Source: Modicisalibacter coralii (lineage in GTDB: Bacteria > Pseudomonadota > Gammaproteobacteria > Pseudomonadales > Halomonadaceae). From it: DNA of 64,000 bases. Both the position numbers and the translations under genes were made by a program. The notes under the pieces were generated by a model. That model did not search any database. It saw nothing but the letters and a program-made list of their open reading frames with translations, and was not told where the DNA came from. This document shows, piece by piece, positions 56,111 to 64,000 of this stretch (positions within the stretch are counted from its first letter, which is position 1; the number at the start of each line of letters is the position of its first letter). The stretch is taken from NCBI RefSeq assembly GCF_004117855.1, contig NZ_QWBW01000007.1, positions 124,517-188,516 of the forward strand, written 5' to 3'.

Positions 56111-56853
56111 CGCTTAATCCCCACTGTTCCGCGCCAGTAACTGCCGGTGTACCAGAGCAAATACTGGGTCCAGTAGGCTCCGGCCTCGGGCACTTCACCG
56201 TCGTCCCAATAATTGCCGTTGGGCAGTTGGGTAAATGACAGACCGGCAGAGCCATTAGCCTGAACGATCACCAACATCGATCTGTCCGCCGGCGGATTGT
56301 TGAGATTGACCGTGCGCAGCGAGCTATTGCCCACGATCACGACCTGCGGGCCGTCTGACAGATCGACATCGACGGCCGTGGTGGCGTTTGCCGAGTAGGT
56401 GTCGTTGACGTCGAGGCTGTACTGCTCGAGCGCCATCGGTCCGCCGAAAGCGACGCTGGGGTCACCGCCATCGGCGCCGGGCTGCACGGTCAGCGCGCGA
56501 CCCTCGTTGCCCGTCAGCGCCGGCAGCCCGGCGGCATCGCCCACGGTGGCGGCGATCGTGCGCGCGGCGCTCTCGCTCTCGCTAGCGGCAGTTGCCGAGT
56601 CCGCTGATGCCTGGGCGGCCTGTTGTGATTGATCCCGTGCCTCGGCCGCGGCCGTCGCGGATTCGCCGGCGGCGGTGACCTGGTTGCCAATCACCTCGAT
56701 CTGCCCATCGATCCAGCCAAGGGCGGCGTTGGTCTGCTGCACCATGGGCGGCAGGGCCGCGACGAAGCGGTCGGCCTGGACGTCGAATTCCTCCTCGCCC
56801 TGGGCGCGGCGCGAGGGCGCCGCCGGGAGTTCGTCGATGCTAGGTGTCGTCAT
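56107..56853 (-). CDS. tail fibre protein, N-terminal coiled region and beta domain
   Basis: 248 residues. Residues about 45-115 are an Ala/Ser/Glu-rich coiled coil (QVTAAGESATAAAEARDQSQQAAQASADSATAAS in parts), as in phage tail fibre shafts. The C-terminal half is a strand-rich domain (QLPNGNYWDDGEVPEAGAYW, LLWYTGSYWRGTVGIKR). Probable trimeric fibre. Coupled to both neighbours by ATGA. Confidence 0.65.
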   Translation of the reverse strand: MTTPSIDELPAAPSRRAQGEEEFDVQADRFVAALPPMVQQTNAALGWIDGQIEVIGNQVTAAGESATAAAEARDQSQQAAQASADSATAASESESAARTIAATVGDAAGLPALTGNEGRALTVQPGADGGDPSVAFGGPMALEQYSLDVNDTYSANATTAVDVDLSDGPQVVIVGNSSLRTVNLNNPPADRSMLVIVQANGSAGLSFTQLPNGNYWDDGEVPEAGAYWTQYLLWYTGSYWRGTVGIKR

Positions 56854-57782
56854 TCGTTGAGCCCTTCGATGTCGATACTGATCTCGGAAAAGATCCGGTT
56901 ATCCAGAACCGGGGTGAAATCGCGGAAGTAGCCGTAGAGAATCGTCGAGCTGTACTGGATCGCCCCGATCCACACGAGCGCGGTCGATCGGTAGCCGGCG
57001 AGCATCTTCAGCACGGCATCGACGCGTTGCGTGTCGATGTCCACGTCTGCGCTGAGGATCTTCGAGAAGCCGCGCGGGACGATCTCCGGGCGGCCGAAGA
57101 CGTCGCGCCCCTTGCGTGAGTAGTCGGTAATGCCCGGCTGGGCGCCCCACTTGAGGTGCCCGATCTTGCGTTGGGCGCCGATCACCACCAGCCCGCATGT
57201 CGCCGGAGCCCCTTCGCGGTCGATGCTGATCCGCAGCGTTGCCGAGCCGTAGCTCGGCAGGTCGTCGAGCACGAGATCGGTGTCGCGCTCGATCGGCTCG
57301 AAAAACCAGCTGTACCAGCTATCGATCCCCGCGCTGGAGATCAACGAGCGCCGCCGCGAATAGACCGTCCCCTCGTAGTCGTCGATGACCTCGACAGTGA
57401 CCGCGTCGGCAACCAGACCGAAGAAGGCCACGCCGTTGATCACCGCCCCGGGCTGCACCTCCACCTGGATGCCGACGCCATCACCGACCGCCCACGGCTC
57501 GGCGGCCGTGGTCCCGGTACCGATCTTGCCGTCGAACATGGCCCAGCGATTGGTGGCCCCGACGCGCAGCCACTTGGGGGTCTTCGCGGTGGCCACGTCA
57601 TCGACCGGATCGACGCCGGAAACCGCCACCGCCGCCTCGTAGACCGTGTGATTCGCCGGCACGTAGCAGCGATCACCCTTGGCGTAGGACGCGCCGCTGC
57701 TGTAGATCGGGTACTCAGACTCCGCGACGTTCGATGTCACCAGCCGCGTCTCGTCGACCGTTACCGGCCGTATGATCTTCAT
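56850..57782 (-). CDS. phage tail tip / baseplate-like protein
   Basis: 310 residues, strand-rich. The N-terminal part has YAKGDRCYVPANHTVYEAAVAVSG, a carbohydrate-binding-module-like text found in phage structural proteins. The C-terminal part (GRDVFGRPEIVPRGFSKILSADVDID..VDAVLKMLAGYRSTALVWIG) resembles proteins directly after the tape measure gene in several siphoviruses. No enzyme motif. Overlaps the tape measure gene by four bases. Confidence 0.65.
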   Translation of the reverse strand: MKIIRPVTVDETRLVTSNVAESEYPIYSSGASYAKGDRCYVPANHTVYEAAVAVSGVDPVDDVATAKTPKWLRVGATNRWAMFDGKIGTGTTAAEPWAVGDGVGIQVEVQPGAVINGVAFFGLVADAVTVEVIDDYEGTVYSRRRSLISSAGIDSWYSWFFEPIERDTDLVLDDLPSYGSATLRISIDREGAPATCGLVVIGAQRKIGHLKWGAQPGITDYSRKGRDVFGRPEIVPRGFSKILSADVDIDTQRVDAVLKMLAGYRSTALVWIGAIQYSSTILYGYFRDFTPVLDNRIFSEISIDIEGLNE

Positions 57783-60700
57783 TGCACCGTCTCCACCAAC
57801 TCGCGGACCTCGGGCAGCCCGTCGTAGTCCCAGCGGCGCAGGATCTGCGCCATCTTCGCCGCCGCCCGGCTGACGACCTCGAGGCGTTGCTCACTGCGCT
57901 CGGCCCGATCCGTCAGCGCCTGCAGCGCGCGGACGATGGCCTCGTCGTCACGGCGGGCCGCGCGGTCGTCCATGGCCATGGGCGGCAGGATCGCCGGTGG
58001 CAGGGCACCAGGTGCGGGCAGGTCCATGAGCTGCTGGGTCTCGAGCGCGTTGTAGATCCGCGACGGGCCGAGGTCGACATACTCCGGGCCCTGCTCGCCT
58101 ACCAGGGCCCAGCCGCCGCCGTGCAGCCCGCCGGCGGCGTAGGCCGGCACACCCTCGGCGCGGCCGTAGCGCATCCAGTGCTCGTAAGGCGTCATGCCGG
58201 AGTCGCTGAACGCATCGACGACCTGGCCGATGGACGTCCACGACCGTTCGCCGGCGTCGCGTTCCTGCAGGTAGTCCAGATAGTTGGCGAGGTAGCGCGA
58301 CTCGTTGAAGCGATTAGCGCTCTGCGCGGAGCCGGCGCCGCCGTCCGGGTCGTAGGTCGGTAGCACGCCCTCGTCACGCCCGTACCGCTGGTAGTGCTCA
58401 TACGGCGTCATGCCCGCCTGCTCGATCGCCGCCAACACTTGCTCGACGGTCCAATCGCCGCGGCCACCCTGGTGCGACGCGTTGACTTGCGCGGTCTTGT
58501 TGGCGAGATACGCTGACGCGTTGAACCCGCTCTCGCCGACATCAGTGCCGTACTCCGGAAACAGATCGCTGAGCGTGCTGGCCATGCCGGCGGGGAGCGT
58601 GTCGATCAGGTCGGCGATCGAGTTCAGCGACGCATTCTGCGTGACCAGCTCGTTGAGCGAGTCGAGCAGGGTGTAGTTTGTGCGTTCCTGCTCGCGCAGT
58701 TGCCGCGCCGCGGTCTTGCCCACGTCGTCGGTGGCGTCGACGGAGTCCTCGAACTGGTCCTGCAGCCCGGCCACGCCGCTCGTCACGCCGGCATAGACCC
58801 GGGCGTAATCGAGCGCGGTCGATGCGTTCTGCTGATAGAGATCGAGATAGTCGCGCGCGGCGCTGGTGTAGTCGTCGATGACGCCTGCATCGCCGCCCCG
58901 GGCCCGCGCATAGAGCCGGTCGTACTGACGTTGCGCGGCATCCAGCGACGAGCCGATGGCCAGGTCGGACGTCGACAGCGAGTCGAGCAAGTCGCCCAGC
59001 GAGGTGATCGCGCGGTGCTCGTCCTCGAGCTGGGCCTGACGGGTCTCGGCGATGTCGTCGAGCGTCGATGACGACTCGTTGAAGATCGACAGCGCGTCGG
59101 AGACGCTGCCCACGATGCCGGACGTGTAAACGCCGGTGCGTGTCAACAGCGCCTCCCGCTCTCGCGCTGCCTCCTGCGCCGCTTCCCGCGCCGCCTCGGC
59201 CGCTTCCTGGGCCTTCGCTTCGTCCTGGAGCGACCAGATTCGCCGCTGCAGCGCGCGATTCGACTCGTCGAGACCTGCCAGCTCGCGCTCGCGCTGACGA
59301 TTTAGCAGCTCGGTGTCCTTGCCCTGAGCCTTGAGCAGCTCGTTTTGCAACGACCAGCGCTCATTGCTGATAGCCTCGGCCGCTTCCTCGGCAGCGGTGC
59401 GCTGCTCGCTCATCGCATCCGTGTAGCTCTTGAGCGTCGGCGTCAGCTGGTAGATCGTCAGCAGCTGCTCACGACCGGCCTCGGTCATCGTGTCGATGCC
59501 GCCGACAAGATCGCGCACCGCCGCCGCGCTCTTGGGCACGGCATCGATACCCACCGAGGCGAGCTGCTCGGTCAGATCCGTGCGCAAATCGGCGAGCTGC
59601 TGCTCGTCGGTGGTCCAGGTGGCGTAATACTGCTGTTGCAGGGATTGCAGGTTGCCGAGACCACCGGCCATCTCGGCGAGCTTACCGGCGGCGGCCATGG
59701 CACCGACGGCTGTCTCGTCGAAACGCAGGTTGAGCCGGTCAGCCGCCTGCGACAGCGTCTGCATCGCCTGCGCCTGCGTCGCGAGCTGCTGGGCCGTGGC
59801 CACGATGTCGTCGCTGTCCGCCAGCGCGGCACGGGCATCGGCCATCGCCTGGGCGTTGTCGCCGACAGTGTCCTCAACGCTCTTGAGGTTGGTGGCGACG
59901 CCGACCAGTTCCTCGGATCCGCCCTCAAACGCCAGGATGGTATCCTCGAAGGCCAGGTTCAGCGGGTCGAGCGCGTCCTTGTAGCGCGACGTCAAGATCC
60001 TGACGACGTTCGAGGCATGCGAGGTCTCACCGTAGTGGCCTTGCATGCCGTGCCGATCCGGAGACATGACGGCGTCGGTCATCGCTTGGAGCTGCTCGGG
60101 GGTATCAGCCAGCGCGGCGAGGGCGTTGTCGAGCTGCGCCAGACCGTCGAACAGTTGCTGCGCCTGCTCGGGCGACCAGAGCGAGTTGATGTCGTGGGTG
60201 CCATCCTCGTCGAGACCCAGCGTCCCGAACGCACCGACTGAGCGCACCCCCTCGTCCCAGTTGGGCCGGTCGGCATACGCCTCCGCGGGCCGACGGCGCA
60301 GCGAGAGATCCAGCTCGGGCGGCGACGAGCCGAGCGCGGCGTCGATCACGCTGCCGGCTGCGGAGCCCAGAAACCCACCGACAGGGCCAGCGAAAAGCGT
60401 GCCAGCGGTACCAAGCACCGTTGAGCCAATATTGCTGTTGGCCTGTTTCCCGGTTAGCGACTCGCCGGCCTGGCTGCCGACGTAGTTGCCGAGCATGCCG
60501 GCACCCAGTGACGCAAGGCCTGTCAAACCGGAGAAATTGGACATGCTTCCGTTGGAAAGGAAGCCCTGATTCATGAAGCCCTGGCCGCTTTGCAAGCCAC
60601 CAGTGGCTACTTGGCTGCCAAAACCGCTGGTATACGATGTCGGCGCACCGAACCAATTTACTGCACCGAAGCCGTCGGCGATGCCGCTGTAGACGTTTTT

Positions 60701-62749
60701 GCCCAGGCTGGCCAGATCACCCAGCCCGCCCATGCCACCACCGGCCTGCTGCGAAGATCTGCTCTCACCAGTTATGGCCGCTGAAATGCTCATCGTCAGC
60801 GGCTGAGTGATCAGCTTGTGAGCCACCTCGGCGACGGAATCGAGAACCAGATCCTCGAACTGATCCATCGCATCGCCGGTACCATCCAGGAAACCACGCC
60901 ACATGGAAACGCCAGCGTCGTCCATGCGCTCGAGCGTGCGCTCCCAGATAACACCCATGGGGTCGGCGGCATCGGCGGCCTGCTGGGCGGCCGTTTCGAC
61001 GTTCATGCCGTAGGCTTCGGCCCAATCACTGCCGCTTTGGAACTGCTGGTCGATCTTGTCGAGACCGTCCATGTAGCGCTGCTGGCTTATGTCGCCGCGC
61101 ATGTAGGCGGTGGTCAGCAGGTCGATGGCCTGCTGGTATTCGCGCTGCGATTTCTGTGCCGGATAGAGCGTATCCAGCAGTGACTGCAGGCTGTTGTCGT
61201 ATTCACCCGCGGTCTTCGCGGCCTCGTCCGTTGCGCTCCCCAAATCGCTGATGGTGCTGATCGTGTCGACGCTCTGCTCGTTGAGCTGCGACAGCCGCTC
61301 GCGCAGCTTGTCGGACGCCTGGCCGTTGGCGTCGAGTTCCTCCCGGACCTTCCTCAGGGTCTCGTAGGCCTCGCGGCGCTTCTCGGCGTCTTGGCCCAGC
61401 ACCATGGAATTCCGGAACGGGCCGGGGTCGCTCGATGAGGCGTTGATCTCTTCGAGTTGCTGGCGAGCGGCGGCCGCTTGCTGCTCGAGCTGCACCATCT
61501 GCCCGGTCAGGTTTACCAGTTGCCCTTTGATCGCCGCCTCGCTGTTGAGGTTGATGGCGTTCGTCAGGTCGTTGACGCGCTGGGTCGCCCGCTCCGCCGG
61601 CGCCAGCATCTCGTCGAGTTCTTCGTGATAGGCGGCGATACCGGCTACGGCCAGCATGGCGACGCCCGCCGGGCCACCAACCAGTGAAAGCGCGCCAGTC
61701 AGGGCGCGGCCGGCGGCGGCGGTTGCGGCAATTCGCGCTTGGGTCACGACAAGCGCCTGGTTCAGCCGCCCAGCAGCGCCCGTGGCAATGTACATGCCCT
61801 CTGCGATATGGCCACCAGCCACTAGCCCACTCCTGCCGACAGAAAGCAGGCCGGGGCCGAGGCGGCGAGCCAGATACACGGTGGCTAGTGTCCCGACCGT
61901 GGTCATCAGAACGTCGAGAACTTCATCAGCGCCACCAATCTGATCGATCAGGGTGGTGAGGTTGTTAGTCGCACTCGTCAGTCCTGGCCCAAGATCAGCA
62001 ATCAGGGTATTGGTTAGCCCGGTTGCGACACCCTCGAGCTGATTCATGGCCAGGGCGGCGTCCACGGCCTTGTCGATGTCTACCTGGTCCATCGCAACAC
62101 CGAGCGATCGGGCCATACTGGCGTACTGCTTCAGCGCCTCGGCGTTGTTCTCGAGCAGCGGTTGTAGCAACACCGCGTCGTCGCCCAGTGATTCCAGGAT
62201 GTTGACCTGCGAGTAGCGGTCCAACTGCTGCAGACCTTCGGCTATCTTGAGGATCGTTTCGTCAGGGCTCAACTTGATCAGGTCGGCGGCTTGGAGGTTC
62301 AGCGTTTCGAGCGCGTCGATCGCCTCGCCTCCGCCGTTGCGGTAGGCATCACCGATCTTGTCAGCGACATCCTTCATGATGCCGCCGATGTTTTCGGCAT
62401 CCATTCCGACTGACTTGCTGGCGTACTGCCATTCCTGGAGGCGCTGAGTGCTGACACCGATCGACCTTGCCAGGGCGTCGGTCTGCTGGATCATCTTCGC
62501 CTGTTCAGCGAGATTCCCGACAGCAAACATTCCAGCCAAAGCAGCGCCGGCACCAAGGGCGATGTCCTTCAACGTGTCCAGGCTTTCGCCAGCATTATCT
62601 ATATCATCGGACATTTGCCGCGACCGGCGGCTACTATCATCGAACCGGCGGTTCAGGTTCTGTAACTGATCGTCCGTTGCCTGAATTGCTCGAATCCCGC
62701 CCCTGGCGTCACCTTCGATGATCAGCGCTGTCCGATACTGCTTGGCCAT
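57779..62749 (-). CDS. phage tail tape measure protein
   Basis: 1656 residues, the largest gene here. N-terminal coiled coil (residues about 20-70), a TMP-type middle with hydrophobic segments (for example about 310-385), long Ala/Gln/Glu helices (about 1190-1330), and the typical C-terminus GGLHGGGWALVGEQGPEYVDLG. Two repeats end in GMTPYEHYQRYGRDEGV and GMTPYEHWMRYGRAEGV (about 1480-1570). Length sets tail length; at the usual 0.15 nm per residue it allows up to about 250 nm. Strong GAGGT before the ATG. First of five overlapping tail genes. Confidence 0.92.
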   Translation of the reverse strand: MAKQYRTALIIEGDARGGIRAIQATDDQLQNLNRRFDDSSRRSRQMSDDIDNAGESLDTLKDIALGAGAALAGMFAVGNLAEQAKMIQQTDALARSIGVSTQRLQEWQYASKSVGMDAENIGGIMKDVADKIGDAYRNGGGEAIDALETLNLQAADLIKLSPDETILKIAEGLQQLDRYSQVNILESLGDDAVLLQPLLENNAEALKQYASMARSLGVAMDQVDIDKAVDAALAMNQLEGVATGLTNTLIADLGPGLTSATNNLTTLIDQIGGADEVLDVLMTTVGTLATVYLARRLGPGLLSVGRSGLVAGGHIAEGMYIATGAAGRLNQALVVTQARIAATAAAGRALTGALSLVGGPAGVAMLAVAGIAAYHEELDEMLAPAERATQRVNDLTNAINLNSEAAIKGQLVNLTGQMVQLEQQAAAARQQLEEINASSSDPGPFRNSMVLGQDAEKRREAYETLRKVREELDANGQASDKLRERLSQLNEQSVDTISTISDLGSATDEAAKTAGEYDNSLQSLLDTLYPAQKSQREYQQAIDLLTTAYMRGDISQQRYMDGLDKIDQQFQSGSDWAEAYGMNVETAAQQAADAADPMGVIWERTLERMDDAGVSMWRGFLDGTGDAMDQFEDLVLDSVAEVAHKLITQPLTMSISAAITGESRSSQQAGGGMGGLGDLASLGKNVYSGIADGFGAVNWFGAPTSYTSGFGSQVATGGLQSGQGFMNQGFLSNGSMSNFSGLTGLASLGAGMLGNYVGSQAGESLTGKQANSNIGSTVLGTAGTLFAGPVGGFLGSAAGSVIDAALGSSPPELDLSLRRRPAEAYADRPNWDEGVRSVGAFGTLGLDEDGTHDINSLWSPEQAQQLFDGLAQLDNALAALADTPEQLQAMTDAVMSPDRHGMQGHYGETSHASNVVRILTSRYKDALDPLNLAFEDTILAFEGGSEELVGVATNLKSVEDTVGDNAQAMADARAALADSDDIVATAQQLATQAQAMQTLSQAADRLNLRFDETAVGAMAAAGKLAEMAGGLGNLQSLQQQYYATWTTDEQQLADLRTDLTEQLASVGIDAVPKSAAAVRDLVGGIDTMTEAGREQLLTIYQLTPTLKSYTDAMSEQRTAAEEAAEAISNERWSLQNELLKAQGKDTELLNRQRERELAGLDESNRALQRRIWSLQDEAKAQEAAEAAREAAQEAAREREALLTRTGVYTSGIVGSVSDALSIFNESSSTLDDIAETRQAQLEDEHRAITSLGDLLDSLSTSDLAIGSSLDAAQRQYDRLYARARGGDAGVIDDYTSAARDYLDLYQQNASTALDYARVYAGVTSGVAGLQDQFEDSVDATDDVGKTAARQLREQERTNYTLLDSLNELVTQNASLNSIADLIDTLPAGMASTLSDLFPEYGTDVGESGFNASAYLANKTAQVNASHQGGRGDWTVEQVLAAIEQAGMTPYEHYQRYGRDEGVLPTYDPDGGAGSAQSANRFNESRYLANYLDYLQERDAGERSWTSIGQVVDAFSDSGMTPYEHWMRYGRAEGVPAYAAGGLHGGGWALVGEQGPEYVDLGPSRIYNALETQQLMDLPAPGALPPAILPPMAMDDRAARRDDEAIVRALQALTDRAERSEQRLEVVSRAAAKMAQILRRWDYDGLPEVRELVETVQ

Positions 62750-62772
62750 GACTTACCTCACCCGATAGGCAA

Positions 62773-62797
62773 TAAAAAACCCCGCCGTGGCGGGGTT
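62773..62797 (-). terminator. strong terminator between lipoprotein genes and the tape measure gene
   Basis: On the minus strand AACCCCGCC / GGCGGGGTT (9 bp) with a tight loop is followed by TTTTTATT. It closes the two-gene lipoprotein unit 26 bases after its stop and lies only 24 bases upstream of the tape measure ATG. Late transcription must read through it, or the tape measure gene has another promoter. Confidence 0.85.
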
Positions 62798-62822
62798 CGA
62801 TGTTGTAAAGAGAAGACGTTAT

Positions 62823-63221
62823 TCAGCGACAGGAATCCGGTGCGAGCATTTCAATGGACATCATGCCCTGGGAGACTGAATCATATACGGCGACACAAGC
62901 ACCCTTAGGCACGAAGTTGTAGGCATTGATTAGTTGAGGGTCTTCACTTGACACAGGCTTGACGATATAGCTGTATGCATCGACGTCACCAATGTCAGAT
63001 TCTGATAGGCCGGCGAAAGCGCTCGCCACAATACCGCCAGCAAGAAGGCCCCAGCCAGCCCGCGACCAATTGCTCTCACTGGCCTCACCGGTATACGGCT
63101 GGACATGAGCCACAGTTCCAACGAGACGATTGGTGGCACCGGAAGCTGGGTAGCTTTTTCTTTCCAAGCCTCCACACCCTGCCAGCGATACGATCAAGAG
63201 ACTAGCGACGATCCAGCGCAT
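62823..63221 (-). CDS. prophage lipoprotein with glycine-zipper segment
   Basis: 132 residues from the ATG at 63221 (alternatives at 63233 and 63263). Lipoprotein signal SLAGC (C16) with Gly at +2, then a Gly/Ala zipper (AGWGLLAGGIVASAFAGL, about 56-73) like those in outer-membrane-inserted lipoproteins, and a C-terminal GACVAVYDSV strand. Overlaps the upstream lipoprotein gene by 20 bases. Unknown role; a virion-independent membrane factor such as superinfection exclusion is possible. Confidence 0.65.
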   Translation of the reverse strand: MRWIVASLLIVSLAGCGGLERKSYPASGATNRLVGTVAHVQPYTGEASESNWSRAGWGLLAGGIVASAFAGLSESDIGDVDAYSYIVKPVSSEDPQLINAYNFVPKGACVAVYDSVSQGMMSIEMLAPDSCR

Positions 63222-63603
63222 GCTCGATACCATCGAAGACCGCTTGGGCGAATTCATCTTCATCCGTACCTGTCAGTTGGTACTTCGACCGCTTCTCGGA
63301 AACCACGGACACACGACTGTTTGGGTGAAGGTCCATGACGTTGACGCGCCCTATCTCCCCCCAACTGAACGCCGACATGGGCTTCGCGAAAAGAATCGTA
63401 TAAACGTCACCCGACTCCTGCGTCGATTTAACATCGACGTTCAGTCCTTGGACACTCTCGAGCGTCAGACGCTTGGTAGTGTCGTAGGGAGCGCTGAAGT
63501 CCTTGGACACACCCGCTGTCAGTGGAGCGTTCATCACATCAGATGAAGTTGCACAGCCAGCCAGCATGGCCAGGGCGGCCGCTCCCATGGTTATTTTCCA
63601 CAT
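63202..63603 (-). CDS. prophage lipoprotein of unknown function
   Basis: 133 residues: lipoprotein signal (MLAGC, C17; Ala at +2 suggests the outer membrane), then a small strand-rich domain (RLTLESVQGLNVDVKST, YTILFAKPMSAFSWGEIGRVNVMDL). No family recognised. AAGGGA stands before the ATG. Forms a two-gene unit with 62823-63221, closed by its own terminator and inserted between DUF1799 and the tape measure gene. Confidence 0.65.
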   Translation of the reverse strand: MWKITMGAAALAMLAGCATSSDVMNAPLTAGVSKDFSAPYDTTKRLTLESVQGLNVDVKSTQESGDVYTILFAKPMSAFSWGEIGRVNVMDLHPNSRVSVVSEKRSKYQLTGTDEDEFAQAVFDGIEHALDRR

Positions 63604-63675
63604 TGCTTTGTTCCCTTGCGTTGTTAGGCAAAGGAAACTTTAGCGCCGACTGCATTAGTCATCTACCCCACCTCC

Positions 63676-64000
63676 CTACCGCGCATTCAACCCTTCGAGC
63701 GCGCCGGCCTCGATGTGGCGCAACTGCTCGAGGCGTTCGTCCTGCTCGTCGTAGCCGAGCCGGGCGAGGCGTGGGTGGGCGTAGACGGCGCTGTAGTCGA
63801 GGCCCTGGTATTGGGCCCCGCCCATGCCGGCGACGATGCGCCACTGGGTCTGCACGCCGAAAAACAGCTCGAGGGCCGGCCAGTGCTCGGGCCAGACGGC
63901 GCAGTGCTCGGGCCAGACGGCGCAGTGCTCGGGCTGCACGTCGTCGGGCGTGTAGTCGTCCAGCCCCCAGGCGGCGGCGTCATCGGCGCGGGTATCCTGG
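63676..64000 (-). CDS. DUF1799 phage protein (tail assembly), C-terminal part
   Basis: The frame is open to the right edge, giving the last 107 residues: AWGLDDYTPDD, three PEH-W units, then ALELFFGVQTQWRIVAGMGGAQYQGLDYSAV, the hallmark of DUF1799. These small proteins precede the tape measure gene in many siphoviruses and probably act with the tail assembly chaperone. The true start lies outside the window. It contains a 21-bp tandem repeat. Confidence 0.8.
   Translation of the reverse strand, partial: QDTRADDAAAWGLDDYTPDDVQPEHCAVWPEHCAVWPEHWPALELFFGVQTQWRIVAGMGGAQYQGLDYSAVYAHPRLARLGYDEQDERLEQLRHIEAGALEGLNAR
63881..63934. repeat. 21-bp tandem repeat in the DUF1799 gene
   Basis: Unit CAGTGCTCGGGCCAGACGGCG occurs at 63881-63901 and 63902-63922 without change, with a partial third at 63923-63934. 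In frame it repeats the seven residues PEHCAVW. A recent slippage duplication. Confidence 0.9.

Larger units (their letters stand above)
47594..64000. mobile_element. prophage, left end and tail module (continues past the window)
   Basis: It begins at tRNA-Leu with an integrase and continues with accessory genes on both strands (nuclease, SOS mutagenesis operon, AT-rich membrane proteins) and then a siphovirus-like tail module on the minus strand (DUF1799, tape measure, tail tip/fibre proteins). GC content drops sharply in several patches. Repressor, replication, packaging, capsid and lysis genes are not in view, so completeness cannot be judged. Confidence 0.85.

Noticed and set aside
63881-63934. 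CRISPR or phage att repeat
   Set aside because: Head-to-tail coding duplication with no spacers, inside a tail-assembly gene.

Overview
The window looks like a chromosome segment of a high-GC, halophilic gammaproteobacterium, most likely Halomonas or a close relative (Halomonadaceae). This rests on gene order and protein character: a pycA/pycB two-subunit pyruvate carboxylase with a divergent LysR regulator, a PPi-type phosphofructokinase, the bioBFHCD and dusB-fis-purH neighbourhoods, and a dispersed intergenic repeat of a kind I associate with Halomonas. No species can be named from the sequence alone.

Bases 1-47500 are mostly ordinary core genome. From left to right: the start of a DUF3141 protein; an ammonium transporter with a sigma-54 type promoter; pyruvate carboxylase pycB/pycA and its LysR regulator; a long minus-strand cell-wall cluster (proA-nadD-rsfS-rlmH-mrdA-rodA-mltB-rlpA-dacA-DUF493-lipB) that links rod-shape synthesis, ribosome maturation and lipoate attachment; three plus-strand membrane genes (two degenerate GGDEF-like proteins and a DedA-PAP2 fusion); LysE-type exporter, ubiX and mpl; the PPi-type phosphofructokinase; a phosphatase-kinase fusion whose two active sites both look lost; a Tsx-like channel; inorganic pyrophosphatase; DUF2333; dsbD; a decayed aroQ; accB-accC; prmA; dusB-fis; purH; an aldehyde dehydrogenase; srkA; comF; and a biotin operon under a BirA-type operator.

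At 47509 a tRNA-Leu(UAG) gene is followed directly by a P4-type tyrosine integrase. From there to the right edge the sequence is a prophage that continues beyond the window. Its left part carries accessory genes: an AT-rich membrane protein, a secreted endonuclease I with an Excalibur-like tail, and a LexA-controlled DUF1654-umuD-umuC operon, followed by a small periplasmic protein, another AT-rich membrane protein and a 46-residue zinc ribbon. The right part is the minus-strand tail module: DUF1799 protein, two small lipoproteins closed by their own terminator, a 1656-residue tape measure protein, then four tail proteins in an unbroken chain of ATGA overlaps. Capsid, packaging, lysis and immunity genes must lie outside the window.

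The least ordinary items are the aroQ relic inside the otherwise conserved dsbD-accBC locus, the two inverted copies of a structured repeat, the double-degenerate phosphatase-kinase, the pair of degenerate GGDEF membrane proteins, and the lipoprotein pair with its terminator wedged directly upstream of the tape measure gene.
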